Below, in pieces: positions 37,620 to 46,611 of a DNA stretch of 64,000 nt (position 1 is the stretch's first letter; every line of letters starts with the position of its first letter). The position numbers were made by a program, and so were the translations under genes. Under the pieces are notes generated by a model. That model did no database searches. It was not told the origin of the DNA and was given only the letters and a program-made list of their open reading frames with translations. Origin of the DNA: Salinimicrobium marinum (GTDB taxonomy: Bacteria; Bacteroidota; Bacteroidia; Flavobacteriales; Flavobacteriaceae); contig NZ_BMXB01000011.1 in NCBI RefSeq assembly GCF_014651535.1, forward strand, positions 1-64,000, read 5' to 3'.

Positions 37620-39785
37620 TTATAGGTTTTCTTTGATGAAATTGGTCATTAAGGTATAAAGATGTAAACGGGTATTTCCGCCGTAGATCCCATGGTTTTT
37701 GTCTGGATAAATAGCCCAGTCAAATTGTTTGTTCGCCTGTACCAGTGCTTCAATCATCCTCATGGAATTCTGCACGTGTACATTATCATCTCCGGTTCCA
37801 TGAACCAGCAAGTAAGCGCCTTTTAGTTTCTCCACATGATTAATGGGCGAATTCTCATCATAACCCGAAGGATTCTCCTGTGGAGTGGTCATATATCTTT
37901 CGGTATAAATAGAATCATAAAATCTCCAGCTGGTAACGGGAGCAACCGCAATGGCCATTTTAAAAGTGTCATTACCTTTTAGAATAGCATTGGAAGACAT
38001 AAAGCCTCCGTAACTCCACCCCCAGATTCCTATTCTGTCTGCATCAATGTAAGATCGTTCTCCTAATTGTTTCGCCGACTGAATTATATCTTCTACTTCG
38101 TATTTTCCTAATTCTTTTTGGGTTACTTTTTTAAAATCGGCTCCTTTTAAACCTGTTCCTCTGGGGTCTACAGCAACGACAATGTAGCCTTCATTCGCAA
38201 GTAATTGAAACCAGTAATCATTGGTATTGTAAAAAGTATTGGCAACAGATTGAGATCCTGGACCGGAATACTGAAACATAAACAATGGATATTCTTTTGT
38301 CTCATCAAAATCTGATGGCCGGACCATCCACATATTCAGGTCATTCCCATTAACATTGATAGTAGAAAATTCTTTTGGAGAGAAACCATACTCCTCTACC
38401 TGTTGTGCCAAAGCAGCATTATCTTCTATTTCCCTAACCAGTTTTCCGTTTTTCGCCAGGTGCAGCGTGTATTGCGTTGGAGTAGTCGCATTGGTAAATG
38501 CATTGATGAAATAAGTGAAATCGGCACTAAAATCGGCACTGTTGTTTCCGGTTCCTTCGGTAAGGCGCTGCTTACTTCTCCCATTTGGACGAATGGAATA
38601 AACATCCCTGTTAATGCTTCCGTTTTCTGTACTTTGATAAAAAATCCTTTTGGAGCCAGGATCGTAGCCGTAGTAATTCGTTACTTCCCATTGACCCTCA
38701 GTAATCTGGTTTTTAAGTTTTCCCGATCTATTGTAGTGATAAATATGGTTCCAACCGTCCTGCTCACTGGTCCAGATAAAGCTGTTATCATCCAGGAAAG
38801 TCAGGTTATCGGTCACGTCCACATAAGCCTCATCCACTTCATTCAGGATAACATTTGCCTCCCGGTTGGTGGCATTTATAAAAATAAGGTTTAGGTTGTT
38901 TTGGTGTCTGTTCAAAGTCTGAACACTAAGCACATCGGATTCATTTGTCCACTGCAGCCTCGGAATATATTCATATTCTGCAAGCTGAACATCATTTGTT
39001 TCTCCTGAAGCTACGTCGTACAGATGCAGGGAAACATCTGAATTTGCTTCGCCAGCCTTTGGATATTTAAACCTGTTTTGTGTTTGATAAAGATCCTGAC
39101 CGTAGATATCCATGGAAAATTCCGGTACTTCAGATTCATCAAACTTTAAAAATGCTATCTTATTCCCTGTCTTATTCCAGTCAAAGGCGCGTACGATAGA
39201 GAATTCCTCCTCATACACCCAGTCTGTAACACCATTGATGATCTCATTTTTCTTACCATCACTGGTCACCTGCGTCACATTTCCAGAGGTAAGATCTTTG
39301 ATATAAATATTATTTTCAAAAACGTAAGCTACTTTGTCATTTCCGGGAGACAGGGTGGGCTCCTGAATCTGATCTTCGCTTATTTTCTGAACAGATTTTG
39401 ACTGCACATCATAAACATAATAAATTCCGCGGGTGGAACGACGGAAAATAGATTCCAAATTTGTCGCCAGGATGATCTTGTTTTCATTCTCACTGAATTC
39501 AAATCCGCTGAAGTTTTCCACTTCCTGCAAATTAGCGCTATTCACCAATGTATTTGTTTTCTCCCCCGTTTTGTAGGAGTAAACATCTATGGTTGAATTC
39601 CCTGACTCCCGGTCACGGTTCAGAACGACATATTCAGTTCCGTTGTTAAGGGATTGAAGGGATTGAAGACGCTCCTGCCTAAAGGTGCCATCCCAGATTT
39701 CTTCTAATGTGATTTCTTTTTGTTGTGCAGTAATAACTGTACTTAGGGTAAGTAAAAAGGCAAAAAGCCTGTATGCTTTCTTCAT
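37620..39785 (-). CDS. Dipeptidyl peptidase IV-like S9 peptidase
   Basis: A 721-residue exported serine peptidase that removes dipeptides from peptide N-termini, often after proline. Signal peptide (ending near TVITAQ), DPP IV beta-propeller domain (near 40-470) with the VTDWVYEEEF motif that holds the Glu pair for the substrate amino end, then the alpha/beta hydrolase with GWSYGGFMS (Ser), GTGDDNVH (Asp) and KNHGIYG (His). ATG 39785 is chosen for the signal peptide. It is the first gene of an operon with the two peptide transporters, so its products can be imported directly. Confidence 0.94.
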   Translation of the reverse strand: MKKAYRLFAFLLTLSTVITAQQKEITLEEIWDGTFRQERLQSLQSLNNGTEYVVLNRDRESGNSTIDVYSYKTGEKTNTLVNSANLQEVENFSGFEFSENENKIILATNLESIFRRSTRGIYYVYDVQSKSVQKISEDQIQEPTLSPGNDKVAYVFENNIYIKDLTSGNVTQVTSDGKKNEIINGVTDWVYEEEFSIVRAFDWNKTGNKIAFLKFDESEVPEFSMDIYGQDLYQTQNRFKYPKAGEANSDVSLHLYDVASGETNDVQLAEYEYIPRLQWTNESDVLSVQTLNRHQNNLNLIFINATNREANVILNEVDEAYVDVTDNLTFLDDNSFIWTSEQDGWNHIYHYNRSGKLKNQITEGQWEVTNYYGYDPGSKRIFYQSTENGSINRDVYSIRPNGRSKQRLTEGTGNNSADFSADFTYFINAFTNATTPTQYTLHLAKNGKLVREIEDNAALAQQVEEYGFSPKEFSTINVNGNDLNMWMVRPSDFDETKEYPLFMFQYSGPGSQSVANTFYNTNDYWFQLLANEGYIVVAVDPRGTGLKGADFKKVTQKELGKYEVEDIIQSAKQLGERSYIDADRIGIWGWSYGGFMSSNAILKGNDTFKMAIAVAPVTSWRFYDSIYTERYMTTPQENPSGYDENSPINHVEKLKGAYLLVHGTGDDNVHVQNSMRMIEALVQANKQFDWAIYPDKNHGIYGGNTRLHLYTLMTNFIKENL

Positions 39786-39956
39786 TGTTTCCGTCGAATA
39801 AATTTTGATTGCCAAGTTTACTAAAAATTCGCCTAAAACAGGGCAACTATGGTGTTAAATCACAACGAGATGTTAAAATTTTAATCCCGAATTTCCCTCC
39901 TGTACATCCTAAATTACAAGCTTTCCAAAACTTACCGCAATAAACAGGCATAATTG

Positions 39957-39964
39957 TATCTTTG
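39957..39964 (+). promoter_or_regulatory. Candidate -7 box for the mevalonate pair
   Basis: Reads TATCTTTG, a full match to TAnnTTTG, 19 bases before the HMG-CoA reductase ATG. Confidence 0.55.
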
Positions 39965-39983
39965 AACCTTCAAAAAATATACA

Positions 39984-41300
39984 ATGATCAAACCTATTTC
40001 AGGATTTTCCAGGCTATACAAAAGAGAAAAAATTACGTGGCTGGCGGAAACCTACCTTAAAGATTCCCCCTCAGCTACTTCTATTTTAGAACAATACTGG
40101 AACCCGGATAATCAACTTCAGCAGTTGCACGAAGAGTTTACAGAAAATACCATTTCAAATTATTATTTACCCTTCGGGATTGCTCCAAATTTTGTAATAA
40201 ATGGGTACCGCTACGCCATTCCGATGGCCATAGAAGAAAGTTCTGTAATTGCTGCAGCCAGCAAGGCAGCAAAATTCTGGGGGGACAACGGCGGATTCAA
40301 AGCTAAGGTGATCAATACCAAAAAAATTGGTCAGGTACATTTTATGTTTGCAGGAAGTTTCGAGAAGCTTCAAAGCTTTTTCAGCGCTGTTAAACCAAAG
40401 TTGCTGGAATCTGTAGCCAACCTTACCAGAAACATGGAAAAACGCGGTGGTGGCGTGCTGGACATCGAATTGATCGACAAATCCAGTGCACTGGAGAACT
40501 ACTTTCAATTACATTGCACTTTTGAAACCAAAGATTCCATGGGTGCCAATTTCATCAATTCCTGCCTTGAGAAATTTGCTGAAACCTTTAAAAACGAAGC
40601 TCAGGAATTTTTAGGTTTTACTTCGGAAGAAAAGGAAGTAGAGATTGTAATGAGCATACTTTCCAATTATGTACCGGAATGTGTGGTTAGAGCAGAAGTT
40701 TCATGCCCTGTAGAAAACTTGGGAGATAAAGAGATGGACGGTGAGGCATTTGCTGAAAAATTCATTCGGGCCATCAAAATTGCTGAAGTAGAAAAATATC
40801 GTGCCGTCACCCATAATAAGGGAATTATGAACGGAATTGACGCTGTTGTACTAGCCACCGGAAATGATTTTAGAGCCATTGAAGCAGGAGTTCACGCTTA
40901 TGCCTCCAGAAACGGAGAATACACCAGCCTCACTCATGCAAAGGTGGAAAACGGAATATTTCAATTTTGGATGGAAATTCCGTTGGCACTGGGAACGGTG
41001 GGAGGGTTAACAAGTTTACATCCCCTTTCTAAGGTTGCTCTGGAAATCCTTCAGAAACCTACTGCCGAAGATCTGATGAAGATAGTGGCCGTCGCCGGAC
41101 TTGCACAAAATTACGCTGCTGTAAAATCCCTCATCACCACCGGAATTCAGCAGGGACACATGAAAATGCATTTAATGAATATCCTGAATCAGATGAATGC
41201 TTCCGGGGAAGAAAAAGCATCTTTGGTCAATCATTTTAAAACCAATACTGTAACACACCGGGCAGTAGAAGAAGCCCTGCAAAATTTCAGAAGCAAATGA
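39984..41300 (+). CDS. mvaA: Hydroxymethylglutaryl-CoA reductase, class II
   Basis: Interconverts HMG-CoA and mevalonate. The four catalytic residues of the class II enzyme are visible: Glu84 in MAIEESSVIAA, Lys279 in THNKGIMNG, Asp295 in TGNDFRAIE and His392 in QQGHMKMH. Relative spacing matches the Pseudomonas mevalonii enzyme. The 438-residue length is normal. Class II enzymes were first described as degradative, but here the kinase gene next door, overlapping by 4 bp, indicates isoprenoid synthesis through mevalonate. Confidence 0.95.
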   Translation: MIKPISGFSRLYKREKITWLAETYLKDSPSATSILEQYWNPDNQLQQLHEEFTENTISNYYLPFGIAPNFVINGYRYAIPMAIEESSVIAAASKAAKFWGDNGGFKAKVINTKKIGQVHFMFAGSFEKLQSFFSAVKPKLLESVANLTRNMEKRGGGVLDIELIDKSSALENYFQLHCTFETKDSMGANFINSCLEKFAETFKNEAQEFLGFTSEEKEVEIVMSILSNYVPECVVRAEVSCPVENLGDKEMDGEAFAEKFIRAIKIAEVEKYRAVTHNKGIMNGIDAVVLATGNDFRAIEAGVHAYASRNGEYTSLTHAKVENGIFQFWMEIPLALGTVGGLTSLHPLSKVALEILQKPTAEDLMKIVAVAGLAQNYAAVKSLITTGIQQGHMKMHLMNILNQMNASGEEKASLVNHFKTNTVTHRAVEEALQNFRSK

Positions 41301-42220
41301 AGGAATTCTATAGCAACGGGAAATTACTACTATCGGGAGAATATGTAGTGCTCGATGGTGCAACTGCTTTAGCGATCCCAACATCGTTTGGTCAAAGCCT
41401 CAGGGTAGAAAAAATTACAGAACCTGTTCTTAACTGGAAAAGTATAGATTTTAAAGGAAATACCTGGTTTGAAGGTGATTTCAGGTTCGAAAAAGGACAA
41501 ATTAAAGCAACATCAAATTCCGGTAAAAACCCTGAACCCATCTCTGATAAACTTCAAAATATTCTTACTGAAGCACATAAACTGAATCCTGAAATACTTT
41601 CAGAAAGCCGGGGTTATAAAATAAGCAGCAGGCTGGACTTTCCCCAAAACTGGGGACTTGGATCCTCATCTACGCTTATTAACAACATTTCTCAATGGTT
41701 TGACATTGATCCTTACCAGTTGCTTGAAAAAACATTTGGCGGCAGTGGTTACGATATCGCAAGTGCCCAAAACGAGCATGCGATTACTTATACGCTGAAC
41801 AATAACAAAAGGCAGGTGCTGGCAGCAGGATTTGATCCTGCTTTTAAAAATGAACTTTTTTTCGTGCATCTAAACCGGAAACAAAGCAGCCGGGAATCCA
41901 TTGCTCATTACAGGAATCAGCCGAAAGAAAAACTGGAAGAGGCGGTAGAAAAGATCACCTCGCTTACCCACCAGATCATTGCCTCGGAAAATCTACCAGA
42001 ATTTGAACTTTTTCTGGAAATTCATGAAACGGTAATTTCCCAGATCATTCAGACTCCGAAAATAAAAAGGCAGCTATTTCAGGATTACCCCCGGGCAATT
42101 AAAAGCCTTGGCGGCTGGGGAGGAGATTTTATTCTCGCTACCGGTGGAGAGAAAGAAAAAGAGTATTTCCGGAGTAAAGGCTATGAAACAATAGTCTCCT
42201 ATCCCGAAATGGTATTGTAG
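41297..42220 (+). CDS. GYDIA-family GHMP kinase (probable mevalonate-pathway kinase)
   Basis: A 307-residue GHMP-superfamily ATP-dependent kinase. NGKLLLSGEYVVLDGATALA is the N-terminal motif, NWGLGSSSTL the phosphate loop, and GGSGYDIASAQ gives the family its name. Overlap with the HMG-CoA reductase gene (ATGA) indicates the substrate is mevalonate or phosphomevalonate; this is inferred from context. A hairpin terminator follows. Confidence 0.88.
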   Translation: MKEFYSNGKLLLSGEYVVLDGATALAIPTSFGQSLRVEKITEPVLNWKSIDFKGNTWFEGDFRFEKGQIKATSNSGKNPEPISDKLQNILTEAHKLNPEILSESRGYKISSRLDFPQNWGLGSSSTLINNISQWFDIDPYQLLEKTFGGSGYDIASAQNEHAITYTLNNNKRQVLAAGFDPAFKNELFFVHLNRKQSSRESIAHYRNQPKEKLEEAVEKITSLTHQIIASENLPEFELFLEIHETVISQIIQTPKIKRQLFQDYPRAIKSLGGWGGDFILATGGEKEKEYFRSKGYETIVSYPEMVL

Positions 42221-42285
42221 AAGCTCACACTATTTCTTCTAAAAGCACCTTTTCCAACTTTCCTGAATCAAAAAATCAGCCCATA

Positions 42286-42321
42286 AAAAAACCCTTCTGC
42301 AAATGCAAAAGGGCTTTTTTT
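42286..42321. terminator. Bidirectional terminator
   Basis: An A-run, then ACCCTTCTGC pairing with GCAAAAGGGC (one mismatch) and a T-run. It separates the convergent mevalonate pair and the PpiD-like gene. Confidence 0.85.
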
Positions 42322-42342
42322 ATCACCTGAAAGGGCTATTTT

Positions 42343-44463
42343 CTAATAGAAATTCGCTCTTTTATCTTCTATCTCTGCAGATTCTTCAAGGGCAGTTATT
42401 ACCCCCTCGTTCACATTGGCTCTTCTTGCTGTAGTTTCACGAGATGCATAAGACCTGTAAGAGTCCATATCTGCAGCGCGATTCTTTTGAACCACTTCTA
42501 TCACGTAAACACCCCTGTTTCCTTCTAAAGGTTTGCTAACTTCTCCCTGATCTAGAGCGAAAGCTGCACCAACAATTTTAGGCTCACTACCTCCACCAGG
42601 AAGGGTTGGGTTTTCAAGATTTACCGAGTTAGCTGAATTTACCTCTACTCCCTCACTTTGTGCGATTGCATCCAAAGATTCTGCAGAAATTCTGTTTTTA
42701 ATTATTTCCGCTTTCTTTTGTTTCTGTAATATAGGAAGCACCGTTGAAGAAGCAGATTCCACACTCTTAAGTCCTTTCTTATTTTTTGCAGTAAGTTGAG
42801 CTACTACATAGCCATCACTAACATCAAACCTTCTAATATCACCAACTTCGGCATCATCTTCAAAAGCCCACTGAATAACTCTTCTTTGCTGACCAATTCC
42901 GGGAATACTTTCATCAAGTGGATTTATTTCCTGAACTGGACGTACTTCCTTATTATTTTCTTTAGCTACTTCTTCAAAATCGCCTTCTCCTGCCGCAATT
43001 TCGAATTTAGTTACTTCAGCAAATAGATCATTTAATGATTTTTCTGAAGGTTCTATTTGTCTGCTGATAGTAGCCAGTTTAACAGCATCCATCTCTTCGG
43101 TTTGTTCTTCAATATGGATCACGTGAAAACCAAACTCAGTTTCCACCACTCCTATATCTCCGGCGTCATTCATGAATACATAATCATTGAATGCAGGCAC
43201 CATCGTATTTGGCCTAAACCATCCAAGATCTCCGGCTTCTTCTTTGTTTGAAGCATCTGCAGAATATTGAGCTGCAAGCTCAGCAAATGCATCCTTGTTA
43301 TTTCGAACTACAGAAGTAATACTATCCGCCAGTTGCTGCGCTTCGTTTTTAGATCTTGTCACTCCCTGTCCAACAGGTGTACCCTGAAAGGTTACCAGAA
43401 TATGTCTTGCTTTGGCAGAATCTGGGATCTGAACTTTTTCCACCATGCGGGAAACTTTCCAGGCATTTCCATCTTTATAAGGACCATAGGTCTCTCCGGC
43501 TTCAAGATTGAACAATGCATCTCCATGCTGAGAAGAAAGATCATCTCTGAACAAGAATCTTCCAATGTATTTCACATCTGAATTGTTGTTCACGAAACTC
43601 TCCACATCTTCTATACTTCCAAAACCTGGAACTGTCTCTGTTGTTTCTGTTACAGAATTAAATTCTTCACGATCTTCAAGTAAACGTGCAACCTCTTCTT
43701 TAACTTCGGCATCATCTTCTACAGAAGCCTCTTCTGTATATTTTACATAACGAATATTTCTTGACGCCTCGGTCTGGAAACGTTTTGGATGAGCCTCCAT
43801 ATAAGATTTTATCTCGCTTTTTGAAACTTCAACTTCAGAATCCGGTACTGAAGAATAAGGAATCTGTACAAATCTTAGGTCTACATTATCGCCGGAACGA
43901 CGGTACACCTGTTCTCCTTCAGTTAAAGTAGCACCCATTCCAGCTCTAACCATGCTGAAGTAGATATCTTCACGGGCAGCTTTTGCTATGGAAGTTTCAA
44001 AATCAAGCCACTGCTGATAAGCTGCCGGAGAAGTTGCTTTTAAAGTTGCAACATATTCCTTTAGCCTGTTTTCATCAAAGGTACCTGCTTCGTTGGTAAA
44101 ATTAGGATTGTTAGCTAGCTCTTCACGGAGCATTCTTCTTAACTGAGCTTCTTCAATACGAATCCCCACCTCCTCGAACTCTTCTTCCAAAACAGCCTGA
44201 CGCACATTCATGTCCCATACCATATTAACCGCCTGCATGCTCGAAGCATTAGGACCAAGATTTCTCTGGTACGCTTCTACCTGACGGGCAAACTGTTCCC
44301 GCTCAATGTCTTCCCCATTGATCGTGGCGATGGTATTTTGAGATTTCTGTGAAACCATTCCTCCGTTACGAATCACATCGGCCAATACGAAAGAAAAGAG
44401 TGCCAATGCGATAATAATGATCAGGAAAACCGAACGTTGCCTAATTTTATTTAATACTGCCAT
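42343..44463 (-). CDS. PpiD-like periplasmic peptidyl-prolyl isomerase/chaperone
   Basis: A 706-residue inner-membrane-anchored chaperone. One N-terminal helix (near 12-30), a SurA-like N-terminal domain, a parvulin (PpiC) domain near 340-450 (KARHILVTFQGTP, GDLGWFRPNTMVPAFND, FGFHVIHIEEQ) and a long C-terminal region with a second rotamase-like fold. It helps fold outer-membrane and secreted proteins near the Sec exit. The 706 residues exceed E. coli PpiD (about 620), as is common in this phylum. Confidence 0.9.
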   Translation of the reverse strand: MAVLNKIRQRSVFLIIIIALALFSFVLADVIRNGGMVSQKSQNTIATINGEDIEREQFARQVEAYQRNLGPNASSMQAVNMVWDMNVRQAVLEEEFEEVGIRIEEAQLRRMLREELANNPNFTNEAGTFDENRLKEYVATLKATSPAAYQQWLDFETSIAKAAREDIYFSMVRAGMGATLTEGEQVYRRSGDNVDLRFVQIPYSSVPDSEVEVSKSEIKSYMEAHPKRFQTEASRNIRYVKYTEEASVEDDAEVKEEVARLLEDREEFNSVTETTETVPGFGSIEDVESFVNNNSDVKYIGRFLFRDDLSSQHGDALFNLEAGETYGPYKDGNAWKVSRMVEKVQIPDSAKARHILVTFQGTPVGQGVTRSKNEAQQLADSITSVVRNNKDAFAELAAQYSADASNKEEAGDLGWFRPNTMVPAFNDYVFMNDAGDIGVVETEFGFHVIHIEEQTEEMDAVKLATISRQIEPSEKSLNDLFAEVTKFEIAAGEGDFEEVAKENNKEVRPVQEINPLDESIPGIGQQRRVIQWAFEDDAEVGDIRRFDVSDGYVVAQLTAKNKKGLKSVESASSTVLPILQKQKKAEIIKNRISAESLDAIAQSEGVEVNSANSVNLENPTLPGGGSEPKIVGAAFALDQGEVSKPLEGNRGVYVIEVVQKNRAADMDSYRSYASRETTARRANVNEGVITALEESAEIEDKRANFY

Positions 44464-44560
44464 TTTTTATTGTGTTAATTCTAGAATATAGGGGGCGAAA
44501 ATAATGTTTTTAGACATATTAAAAAACTTAAAATCAGCAAATGTTATGAAAATCCAAAAT

Positions 44561-45847
44561 TTAATCCTCAGGGCTGATTCTCACTTCCACCAGTTCAATT
44601 TTGGTATTGGATACTTCTTTGATAAGAAAAGTGAAATCATCAATTTCCACCACCCCTTCCTGTTGGGGAATTTCTTCTGTATGATTTACAATATATCCAC
44701 CCAGGGTTTCATAATTTTCCCCCACAGGAATATTGAGTTTATATACTTCATTGAGATAATCTATTTCCAGCCTGGCTGAAAATAAATAATGATCATCTCC
44801 CGTCTTTTCTTCAATCAGCACTACAGGATCATGTTCATCCTCAATTTCCCCAAACAGTTCTTCGACGATATCCTCCACGGTCATCATCCCACTGGTGCCG
44901 CCATATTCATCAATAACCACGGCGATACTTTTCCGTTTTTTAATGAGGACATTGAGCACATCTTTTACCAGCATGGTTTCCGGCACAAAAACTACAGGCA
45001 GTAGAATTGATTTGATGGTACCCGGTTTTTTGAACAGTTCAAAGGAATGAATATACCCTATAATATCGTCAATAGTTTCATTGTAAACCAGAATCTTGGA
45101 AAGACCGGTTTCAGTAAAAGTTTTCACGAGATCTTTAGGCTCTTCAGACAAAGGCACTGCCACGATCTCTGTTCTGGGAATCATTACTTCCCGCGATTTT
45201 ACTTCGGAAAATTCGAGTGCATTCTGAAAAATCTGGATCTCGGAATCAATTTCCTGATCTTCCTCCATTTTTTCCATCTGCTCATTTATGTAATTCCCCA
45301 GTTCTACTTTCGTAAAAGCCAGCTGCACTTCATCCCCTTTTGTTTTGAAAAAACTCTTCAGGATAAGATCTGAAATCCAGATAATAAAAGTGGAAATGAG
45401 TCCGAAGAGTATGTAAAATATATACGCCGGAACCGCAAAAAACTTCAGCAGCGAGTTGGAATAAATCTGAAAAAACACCTTGGGTAAAAATTCCGCAGTT
45501 AAAAGTATGATAAGCGTGGAAATAATAGTTTGTGTAAGAAGACTTAGATCCATTACTATATAGCGCCAGAATTCACTCTCCAGATCCATGGACCCTAGCC
45601 ATGCCATTAAAAGATCTCCCATGAAGAAGCCGTAGACCACAAGCGCAATATTATTCCCCACCAGCATGGTGGCGATAAATTTCGAAGGTTTACGGGTTAA
45701 GCGGGTAAGTACTTTTGCTAAAAGGTCATTTTGCTTTTTTTCTATTTCAATATGAATCTTGTTGGAAGAAACATATGCAATCTCCATCCCCGAAAAAAAA
45801 GCTGAAAGGATAAGGGTACAAATAATTATAAGAATCTCATAGGTCAT
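44561..45847 (-). CDS. CNNM/HlyC-CorC family membrane protein
   Basis: A 428-residue protein: N-terminal DUF21 (CNNM) membrane domain with about four helices (near 1-190), a tandem CBS pair (near 205-330; REVMIPRTEIVAV and VVIDEYGGTSGMMTVEDIVEELFG) and a C-terminal transporter-associated domain. Members are linked to magnesium or cobalt efflux; in flavobacteria some paralogues assist gliding (GldE). No gld neighbours are seen here, so a divalent cation role is preferred. Confidence 0.88.
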   Translation of the reverse strand: MTYEILIIICTLILSAFFSGMEIAYVSSNKIHIEIEKKQNDLLAKVLTRLTRKPSKFIATMLVGNNIALVVYGFFMGDLLMAWLGSMDLESEFWRYIVMDLSLLTQTIISTLIILLTAEFLPKVFFQIYSNSLLKFFAVPAYIFYILFGLISTFIIWISDLILKSFFKTKGDEVQLAFTKVELGNYINEQMEKMEEDQEIDSEIQIFQNALEFSEVKSREVMIPRTEIVAVPLSEEPKDLVKTFTETGLSKILVYNETIDDIIGYIHSFELFKKPGTIKSILLPVVFVPETMLVKDVLNVLIKKRKSIAVVIDEYGGTSGMMTVEDIVEELFGEIEDEHDPVVLIEEKTGDDHYLFSARLEIDYLNEVYKLNIPVGENYETLGGYIVNHTEEIPQQEGVVEIDDFTFLIKEVSNTKIELVEVRISPED

Positions 45848-45852
45848 CCTGT

Positions 45853-46044
45853 TTACTTATTCCGGTTCTCATACTTCTTCCTAAAGTGCCTGCGGAAGAA
45901 AAACATAAATACTGCGATCACACTAAGGAAGATAAAAACATACGCCCTGCTGCGCTCGGTATCCCAGATACGCACCACCTCATAAATAAAAAATATGGCG
46001 ACTGCCAGGTAGGCGATCTCGAAAAATTTTGAAAATTTCATCAT
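45853..46044 (-). CDS. Small two-helix membrane protein
   Basis: A 63-residue protein with two hydrophobic helices (near 8-24 and 34-50) and a basic C-terminus (RRHFRKKYENRNK). It overlaps lptC by 4 bp (ATGA) and lies 5 bp before the CNNM gene, so it is a genuine operon member. No family is recognised; function unknown. Confidence 0.78.
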   Translation of the reverse strand: MMKFSKFFEIAYLAVAIFFIYEVVRIWDTERSRAYVFIFLSVIAVFMFFFRRHFRKKYENRNK

Positions 46045-46610
46045 TCCTGTTCTTCTTTTATGATCTGCACCCCCACATTTGAGCGGGAACGAAAATTACT
46101 GAATTCCTGATTGCTATCAAAACCCATCCCTTCATTTAAGGCTCCATTCCGGAATCTAATGGTATTGGGAAGGTCCGTAAAGATCCAATTCTGATTCTGA
46201 TCCCAGTACAACTGATTTGCAGTTAATTCCGTACTGTCACTGGTAACAATCACGACGTCTCCCTGTAAATCTATTAATCCAGTATCTTCATAAATCACTC
46301 CGTAATTCGCAGTGACCGTACTTTTTTCATTGTTATCATCATAGAATTCTACTTCCACACCTTCGGGAAAGTCCTGGTAAGGAAAATTCTTATTGGTAAA
46401 ATCACGCATTTTATCGCTGCGCAATGTTGCCACCACCCTGCCAGAGTCTGTGTATTTCAAATTAATACCTTCTCCAACGGCCTGTGGCGCATCTTCGGGC
46501 ATCTCCATATCACGCACTCCCTGAAGATTACCCTCACATGAAAAAAGCATTGTCACAAAAATACCTGTGACAATGCTTCTTAAAAATATATTCCTGTATG
46601 TGAGTTCCAT
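46041..46610 (-). CDS. lptC: LPS export protein LptC
   Basis: A 189-residue envelope protein that bridges the LptB2FG exporter and LptA. The N-terminus is hydrophobic and has a lipobox (LFSC, Cys25), as in Bacteroidetes LptC. EGINLKYTDSGRVVATLRS and DLQGDVVIVTSDSTEL form the beta-jellyroll repeats. ATG 46610 lies one base after the TPR gene stop; a longer frame would overlap that gene. Confidence 0.87.
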   Translation of the reverse strand: MELTYRNIFLRSIVTGIFVTMLFSCEGNLQGVRDMEMPEDAPQAVGEGINLKYTDSGRVVATLRSDKMRDFTNKNFPYQDFPEGVEVEFYDDNNEKSTVTANYGVIYEDTGLIDLQGDVVIVTSDSTELTANQLYWDQNQNWIFTDLPNTIRFRNGALNEGMGFDSNQEFSNFRSRSNVGVQIIKEEQE

Positions 46611-46611
46611 A

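Noticed and set aside
44561-45847. Gliding-motility protein GldE
   Set aside because: The domain order fits, but no gld genes are adjacent, so the general CNNM/CBS call is safer.
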